Assembly (NCBI GenBank): GCA_050084515.1
Contig: CM114271.1
Coordinates: 7,750,001 to 7,814,000, forward strand
Direction of reading: 5' to 3'
From: Blasia pusilla
Lineage: Eukaryota; Marchantiophyta; Marchantiopsida; Blasiales
DNA length: 64,000 nucleotides
The notes beneath the pieces were generated by a model. That model was not told where the DNA came from. It was given only the letters and a program-made list of their open reading frames with translations, and did not search any database. Both the position numbers and the translations under genes were made by a program. Shown here in pieces: positions 57,480 through 64,000 of the stretch. How positions within the stretch are numbered: position 1 is the first letter of the stretch; each line of letters begins with the position of its first letter.

Positions 57480-58402
57480 GAGGTTGCTAGTACTTTATGT
57501 CATTTATTGATGACTTCTCTAGGTATATATGGGTATACTTTCTAAAAGCCAAGTTAGAGGTAGTCTTAGTGTTCCAAATATTCAGAGTTCCAGTAGACAA
57601 GCACATTGAAGAACACATTCTGAAATTGCTTTGTGATGGAGGAGGAGAGCATCTTTCAATAGAGTTTGATGACTACTTACATTACAATGTCATCCAACGT
57701 CACGTGACTTGCCGTTACACTCCATAACAAAATGGATTGGCTGAGAGGAAGAATCGACATATTGCTGAGGCGGCATGAGCTATGCTCAATGAGAAGAACA
57801 TGCCTAAGGTATATTGGATAGAAGTTGTGTGCGTAGTCTTCTTAATCAACCAAACTCCTACAACAAAAGTTCATGATAAGACTCCATTTGAAGTCTTCAC
57901 ACGAAGTTAACTTGATTTTTCCTTCTTGAAAGTATTTGGTTGTATTTGATATCCTCATGTTCCTTCTCAAAGCCATTAGAAATTAGACCTCAAATCTGAA
58001 AGATGTATATTTATTGGCGACGCCAATGGAACTTAGGGGTATAAGTGCTATATTCCATCCTTTAAGCAGCTTATTATTAGTCATATGGTTATTCATTTAC
58101 TTTAGGAAGCGCAATTCTAAGTTTGGCTTCAAAGAAGCAACCTATAATTGCTTTATCTTCAATAGAGGCTGAGACGATAGGAGCAACCAATGCAACGTGT
58201 GAGGCGGTGTGGCTTCATCGATTACTTATTGAGATTAAGGTTAGTAACTTATGACCTAGTATAATATATGCAGACAATATTAGTAGCATCAAGCTTGCTA
58301 ATAATCATATGTTTCATGCTTGTACAAAACATGTTGAGGTGCACTATCATTTTATCAGAGAGAAACTGCTTGCAAGAGAACTTGATCTTGTGTATCTTGG
58401 GT
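57480..58402 (+). mobile_element. Ty1/copia element, integrase and RNase H parts
   Basis: Integrase core: FIDDFSRYIWVYFLKAK (first Asp), LLCDGGGEHLS (second Asp, usually D-N-G-G-E) and QNGLAERKNRHIAEAA (Glu). RT is deleted. RNase H follows: KKQPIIALSSIEAETIGA, then ADNISSIKLANNHMFHAC and HVEVHYHFIREKLLARELD. It stops mid-motif at about 58402 where gypsy sequence begins. Many stops are present. Confidence 0.8.
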
Positions 58403-58404
58403 TT

Positions 58405-59222
58405 CCTTGGAGTCGTGTTCCACTGCTGAAAAATTTTACCCTAGACAAGGTGGCCACGCGAAAAGATGACAATGAGGCAGTGGCCAATTTTTATAGGAAA
58501 TGATCATCACTCGGTATGGCTTCCCATTGGAATTAGTAAGTGATCGTGGCACTCACTTCTTGAACAAGACTATTGAGTCTTTAACTTCCCACTTCTTAAT
58601 CAAGCATCGGAAGAGCACGCCGTACAACCCTACAGCCAGTGGGTTAACCGAAAAATCTAACGGACTGAATAGCCGGATACTAAATCGCTTGACGGTTACA
58701 TATTCCAATGATTGGGACGTGAAAATCTCAACGGAATTATGGGCCTACCGAACAACAAAGAAGGTTACTACCAAGTATACCTCCATCTATCTTACTTATA
58801 GAGTTCAACCTTTGACCCCTATTGAATGGGATTTGCCCACTTATCGCGTATTGGAGGGAAATAGAATGGAGGATGCCACATGAATTCTCCAGGCAAGAAA
58901 TGAGACCTTAGTAGTCTTGGAGGAAGCACGGGTCTTATCTCTATGCCAGACCAAACGCGTACAAGACGAACGGAAGGAACGATACGATCGACATCTACGG
59001 CCATAATCTATAAGCATCGGGGACCTGGTGTTGTTGTATGATAACCGCCGACTGAAGTTCCCCGGGAAGCTATAATTAAAGTGGTGGGATCCTACCGAGT
59101 GATCGCGATATATGATAATGGATCACTGCACTTGGAAAACTTGACCGTAGAAGCATTACCCACTCATGTCAATGGCATGCATGTTCGAAGATATCATGAG
59201 ATGCAACCATACCCTAACTAAA
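58405..59222 (+). pseudogene. Gypsy integrase fragment
   Basis: MIITRYGFPLELVSDRGTHF includes the second catalytic Asp (S-D-R-G-x-x-F), and NPTASGLTEKSNG is the region with the catalytic Glu. AYRTTKKVTTKYTSIYLTY and, after frame changes, LVLLYDNRRLKFPGK represent the C-terminal module. It ends HVRRYHEMQPYPN near 59219. The upstream N-terminal half is missing. Confidence 0.75.
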
Positions 59223-59454
59223 AGCTGAGGGAGGGGGAAAACACCGCATTGTGGTAACACGCAGGTCATAAGAGAAGAAGGCGCTTCGGTCTTATGCGAA
59301 GCCCGAAGATGAGGATGCAGTCTCTAACCGTTGGGGCAGGGTAGTTACACCCAGACCACCATAACCAAGACACCGTTCAGGTTTTTGCCCACATAAAAGC
59401 CTTGGCCTACTACCCGGGTGGTTATTTTCATGGCCGGAGTAACCACATTATCTA

Positions 59455-59471
59455 CCCCGGCAGCGGCGCCA
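59455..59471 (-). promoter_or_regulatory. Primer-binding site, tRNA-Asp type
   Basis: On the minus strand TGGCGCCGCTGCCGGGG lies six bases downstream of the LTR end (..GCTACA). It fits the tRNA-Asp primer site used by many plant Ty3/gypsy elements, with one likely difference, and fixes the orientation of the LTR. Confidence 0.75.
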
Positions 59472-59477
59472 AAAATT

Positions 59478-60770
59478 TGTAGCTATATGTAATGTACAAG
59501 AAGTATAAGAATTGATCTTTTTATAGTAATTTAATGAGTTCAATCCCCAAAAGGTCCACAATTATGTGAAAAGAGAGTTCAAGATGGCATTTATCTTGCA
59601 ATGGTTGTAGTTAAGTGTGTACAATTCGAATTCAATCACTTATCAGTGTATTCTTCTCTCCCTTAGTACCAAGATTTCTTTCCTTGATTCTCTTTAGTGG
59701 AATTGAATTCACGCTCTGGTAAATCTTCACTCAACATCAAAGAACCTCACAGAGACCTCAAGAAGAAGTTGGCTTCTCCTACTTTCGAAACTCAATCCGT
59801 CTAGGCATGCTACTCTCTGTCAAACATATTTCTTACTTATCAATGTTGATTATTCTCATGATGAAAGGGTTCTCCCGATTCACTCTTTACTCTCCAGACC
59901 CAAAAAGCATTCTCAGACATATGCATCGCATATCAAAATGAAGAAATGAGTGTTTTACTACTCCATCAAGAATGAGAAAGATTCAAAGTGTATACAAGCT
60001 TGAGAGGGTACTACTCCCTTGCTCGGACCATTCCTACAACATAAGGACTTTGCGAAAGAATGATGATGATAGCTACTTTCATGCTTCTTAAATATCTTCG
60101 GAATCAGTAGTTGGTCCAAAGATCTGAAGTGTCTCTTACGAATCTAGTGTCTATTGAGAGTTTGTAACTACCTTGATCTAAGATTCTCTTATCTTTTCCT
60201 ATGATCATTATGTATCCGCTCGGCGTAACTGTCCTAACTTCTTATCCGGTCCAAAAAGTTGCGCCTATTCCTAGTCTAACTGTTCTAACAGTGTGCTGCT
60301 TGAAATCACTTCAAGTCTTAGCTTCGCTTGGCTGCAAAGTCTAGACTTCTTCTTCTTCCCTTGAGGACGAAGCTCTTTCTAAGGACGAAGTGCTGCATTC
60401 TTCGCTCTTGTTCCATGTGCTTCGCTTAAGAGCGAAGTACTTCTCCCTCTTCTTCTTCATCGTGCTTCGTTCAAGAGCAAAGCACTTCATAAACAAGTTC
60501 TTAATAAGGCTTCCTTGTGTTTTCCAAGCTTCGCTCTTAGTCTTTAGACTTTGTTACCATATTTCCCTCTCCTCTAAGGCAAATCCTTGATCTTTCATCT
60601 CTTTGCCTTGTCCTAGGAGCTTCGTGATCCATTTCAATATTACTCATTCTCCCAATACATAAATATAATATATGAAACAGTCTTGTATATACAACCTTTA
60701 CTTCATAGAGTCTTCATTCCTTGAATCAAAATGTATACATCTCTAATAGTACAAAATTGTGGGTATCACA
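59478..60770 (-). repeat. LTR of the same family as 8523-9729, minus orientation
   Basis: On the minus strand it starts TGTGATACCCACAATTTTGTA and ends ACATTACATATAGCTACA, about 1.29 kb. It shares CGAAG-rich arrays and the GGATTTGCCTTAGAGGAGA block with the first LTR. Confidence 0.85.
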
Positions 60771-60895
60771 GTTCAGATCAGCATATTGCTCATATTCTTA
60801 TAAAGCCATTGTCTAGAGATAAGTGTGAGATGTTTAAAAATAATTTAGGCGTTAGAGATATCGATATGAACTTGAGGGGGAGTATTGAAGACTAA
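60771..60895 (+). mobile_element. 3' end of the interrupted copia element
   Basis: The frame SDQHIAHILIKPLSRDKCEM followed by FKNNLGVRDIDMNLRGSIED is the standard copia pol C-terminus, and TTGAGGGGGAG at about 60882-60892 is the polypurine tract. It continues the RNase H part that stops at 58402. Confidence 0.85.
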
Positions 60896-61248
60896 GTTAC
60901 TATCAAGCTCATCAAACACTTGTATTGCTACATTTGGTACTCACACGAAGTAGGAAAACTGAATCTTGGTAAGTCAATTAAGCGCGATTATCTTAACTAG
61001 GGTTAGTTATTTACAGTTAGTCTAATCGAGTCTAAAATTAATATTAGGGTTAGGATTGCTTGTACATACCCTATATAATTGAGAAGGGGACCAGCCTCCA
61101 CTTATTCTCTCATTGCAAAATTTTGTTCTCCATGGTGGTGTGTGAGTGTGAGAGCTGTTTCTCTCCAATTATGCTTCTTTAGCAATTTTCTCAAGTCATG
61201 AGGGTGGTGATATTGATAGAGTGTTATGGCCATCTCATCTTGTTGTGT
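60896..61248 (+). repeat. Probable copia LTR start
   Basis: It follows the polypurine tract and contains a TATA-like CCTATATAATTG at about 61069. No second LTR was found in the window to confirm the limits. Confidence 0.4.
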
Positions 61249-61620
61249 CTTTTGAAAAGTAGGGGCACCTTCCCTTTTTGTTTGGTTTTTTTTCAGTGTG
61301 GCCTTTCAAAAAAATACTTGTAAATTCTAGTCTTAATTTTGAGCTATTCAGAGGGGGTTTTTTAGGTGTGTAGTCCTTTAGAAGGGGGATTTTGTATTGA
61401 GTATTAGAGGAACCTTCCCTTTGTGTTTAAGTTTTGAGTGTGGCGATTTTGAGGTTACTTGTAAATTCAAGTCTTTATTTTAAGACAATGAGAGGGGGGT
61501 TTTGTAGTAGTGTAGTCATTAAGAGGGGGGTTTTGTACTTAGAAGTAGAGGAACCTTCCCTTTGTGTTTCAGTACTGAGAGTGGCAATTGAAATGTACTT
61601 GGGCCTTATTTGCATGTAAG
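61249..61620 (+). repeat. Tandem repeat of about 141-145 bp with CACTA-end-like words
   Basis: Three imperfect units, recognised by ACCTTCCCTTT at 61267, 61412 and 61553. Each also has an AGGGGG(G)TTTT word; at about 61495-61514 it reads GGGGGGTTTTGTAGTAGTG, which is the reverse complement of a CACTA terminus. Confidence 0.75.
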
Positions 61621-62200
61621 TCTCTATTTTTCATAGAAATCATCATTCACTATTCAATAAGCATTCTTTTAATGTAAGTAGATATATAGTCCATTGGAGG
61701 ATGAATGTATATACTTGGTTGCTTTGGACATGTGGCCATACTTGGATGTAAGAAGCATTTGCTACTTCTAGATTTCAATAGACAAGAAATTTTGATTGTG
61801 AAAACTGACCATATGCTACAACAGGTGTGGGTTGGTATAATGATAATGTGCATGTATGATTTCATATGATGCTGGTAACATTACGACTGTAGTTATAGCA
61901 TAATGGCTTCTCCATGCCCTTTGTTGGATCTAAGAGAAGTAGTGATAACAAGATATGTAGGAGAAGGAAACCATCAAGTCCTCTAGAGGGTAGGAAGGAG
62001 TCATTCATATCTAGTGGTAGTCATGGATACAAAATGGACTCTAAATGCCATTATAATGTACATGATTCAATCAACAATAAAGCAACCCTATCATACATAA
62101 ATGACAAACTATAGTTGATTTTGTTACTTGCAGATATATTTTGCATACGCTCTTCAGTTATGTGACAAGATTATAGAATGACATGGAGAAATCATTTTAA
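61621..62200. other. Unassigned sequence inside the CACTA right end
   Basis: A 66-codon frame (61914-62114) is present but has no recognisable domain. Confidence 0.35.
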
Positions 62201-62573
62201 TGACTCACAATCTTTCTTTTGTGACGCATGGAGTCATTATTTATTACTCAGAGAGTCATTCCAAGTCATTATTTATGATTAGACGAGTCAGAAAGAAAGA
62301 CTCATCCACTCATTCTTTAGGACTCGTCTAGTCATTTTTTATGACTTCATGTAGTCATAAAAAATGACTACGTGAAGTCGTATTTAGTGATTATGTTGAG
62401 TAACAAAAATGAGACTCAAATATGACTTCACTCGATTTGAGTGTAAACTTATACGACTAGGAGTAATTTTTTTTACTATAATTTGGTTAAGTAACTATAG
62501 AATCTCATAGCCTTAGTTTGAGTAATATCCAATCATTTTTTTGAGTCATCCAGAAGGGGGTTTTATAGTAGTG
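62201..62573 (-). mobile_element. CACTA transposon right terminus with subterminal repeats
   Basis: It ends GGGGGTTTTATAGTAGTG at 62573. The adjoining 160 bp match the left terminus at 20149 in inverted orientation. Many GAGTCAT and AGTCATTTTTTATGACT words at 62215-62390, some palindromic, look like the subterminal motifs that CACTA transposases bind. Confidence 0.8.
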
Positions 62574-62576
62574 CTT

Positions 62577-62950
62577 CATACATGCAACGCGTAAGAATCT
62601 GAAAATGTTGCAAGAGAGGACAAGAAGAGAAACAAAAGTGAGACATGACTCATTAAGGTCAAGAAAAAAGAAAGGATTGGGATAACATAGATACTGCTTG
62701 CAACCTGTTGGAATTTGACAGGTCGCAACATATGACAACTGAAAAATTTCAAGAAACAACTTCACATCCATATGAAAAAATGATATGAAACAGACAAGTT
62801 CCATTCACACATGCAACACGTCAGAATCCTACAGATTGCAAGACATTACAACTATCTAAGAGACGTTACCAGATACACCATACAAAAACCATACATGGAA
62901 GAGCATAAAATCAAGTTTCAACATGTAAGAATCCGACAGGTTGCAAGTTG
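62577..62950. repeat. Scattered short motif, four copies
   Basis: Variants of CAACRYGT-AGAATCYKACAG-TTGCAAG occur at about 62583, 62812 and 62915, with an inverted relative at about 62697-62726. It lies just outside the CACTA right end and its nature is unknown. Confidence 0.5.
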
Positions 62951-63274
62951 CACGTAATATGAAAAAAATACATGGATTCCAAAAACACAACTTTGAGTTT
63001 GTCGCAAAGCGACAAATCCAAAAATGCCTCACCATTCAAAATTAGAGCCAAGGAAGTCTGAGAAATAAGTCTTTTACTGAAATTTATTTGCAACTCATTT
63101 ATTTACATTGGATTTCATGAACTAAAAACTCTAGTCTATGATCTCTTCCACCTTGTCATCTAAACAAATGTTCCTAACTCTCATGGGTTCCTATACAATG
63201 GACTTTGTGAGGCTAATATGTGGCTTCTCTTGACGATAGGAGATGGGGATTAAGAAAGAAGGGGAACAAGAGAG
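62951..63274. other. Unassigned sequence
   Basis: No gene or repeat that I can support. Confidence 0.4.
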
Positions 63275-64000
63275 TGTCGTGCGCATACACATCGCTACAC
63301 AACATACATCTTTGTTATCGAACATATCCACAAACACGCATGATCCCATGCTAACTCATGGCATCCAAACAATGAGACAAGAAGTACCAAAATATCTCCA
63401 ATTAAATCAATCAAATCTCTCATAACAAGCTCTCCATGGTGTGGAGAGCTCTCACTTCCCAACTTCCTTCAACATACGGCCTCTTCCCATCCAACCTTGA
63501 TACCGGTGTCCGTTTGTGCACAGCCTCCTTGACCTACTTTTGCATGGCCCTTTCGTGTATCACGGTGACTGACCACATGCTTAGGGTACCCAACCTACTC
63601 CCACTACTACAACTCTTGCCCAACTACCTCCGTTCTCCTTTCCTCCCCCCAACACCTCAACCACGATCGTGTGCCTCGATCTTCGTCAAGGCACACGAAC
63701 TAATGCGGTTGAGCTTGACTTTCTTGGCTTAATATAACCCTTAAGGCCCAAGTGTTCCCTATGTGTGGGACATCTGCGTGCTTTTTCCTCGATTGCGTGT
63801 GATTGTGTAAAGCTCCATATGGCTCTTTCCTCCCATAGCTCTCCCTTGCTTCCTTACTTAGCTTGTGGCATCCAACTTTGTGGCACATATGCTCCTATGT
63901 GTGACCTCACAAACCTGCTCATCCTAATTTCTTTCTCATGCCCTAACTCTTGGATCTGCTCTATGGCTACTTTGGCCTAACAATGACTCTACAACCTAGC
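63275..64000 (+). repeat. LTR-like block related to 53813-54640, cut by the window edge
   Basis: It begins TGTCGTGCGCATACACATCG and shares its first 36 bases with 53813-53848. Later sequence diverges. No coding domain is visible before the window ends. Confidence 0.4.

Larger units (their letters stand above)
58403..60770. mobile_element. Gypsy material inserted in the copia element
   Basis: It comprises a plus-strand gypsy integrase fragment (58405-59222), a region without domains, a primer-binding site (59471-59455, minus) and an LTR (60770-59478, minus). The copia frame resumes at 60771, directly after the LTR end. Because integrase and LTR/PBS point in opposite directions, this is a rearranged or double insertion. 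Confidence 0.65.

Overview
The window looks like nuclear DNA of a land plant with a large, repeat-rich genome. The evidence is two intron-containing genes with plant-type splice sites, one ending in a DUF789 domain (a plant family), plus plant-style Ty3/gypsy, Ty1/copia, LINE and CACTA elements. A LINE with a restriction-like endonuclease and a gypsy element carrying a cytosine methyltransferase both point away from flowering plants, towards an early-diverging land plant or charophyte relative. That placement is an inference.

Layout. 12-3406 (minus) is a complete five-exon gene for a probably organelle-targeted protein of unknown function, with old LINE debris in its large intron. 4.4-5.7 kb holds protein-kinase-like remnants. 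6.4-8.4 kb is the 3' half of a Ty3/gypsy polyprotein (RNase H, integrase) that ends in a PHD finger; a 1.2 kb LTR follows. 9.8-11.3 kb is a decayed coiled-coil ORF on the minus strand. 11.4-16.0 kb (minus) is a gypsy element with gag, zinc knuckle, protease, a DNA (cytosine-5) methyltransferase domain and the start of reverse transcriptase. 18.2-20.1 kb is another gypsy remnant, cut by a CACTA terminus at 20149. 24.4-27.7 kb is a LINE with an N-terminal C2H2 finger and a C-terminal restriction-like endonuclease (LINE-C). 30.25-44.73 kb (plus) is the second host gene: a ubiquitin-like segment split by a 5.85 kb intron, then a long Gly/Ser-rich region and a C-terminal DUF789 domain. That intron is packed with alternating pieces of two other LINE families (LINE-A and LINE-B). 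45.5-53.8 kb holds a second LINE-C and two plus-strand LINE-A copies, one split by an LTR element with a 5-bp target duplication and a 32-bp minisatellite. 53.8-64 kb has LTR-like blocks, an acyltransferase-3-like exon, a copia element interrupted by gypsy material, and a CACTA right end.

The most interesting point is that gypsy DNA in this window encodes both a potential chromatin writer (cytosine methyltransferase between protease and reverse transcriptase) and a potential chromatin reader (PHD finger after integrase). The two pieces are complementary halves of a polyprotein and may come from one family. Almost all mobile-element frames here carry stops or frameshifts, so these are relics; the two host genes appear intact.
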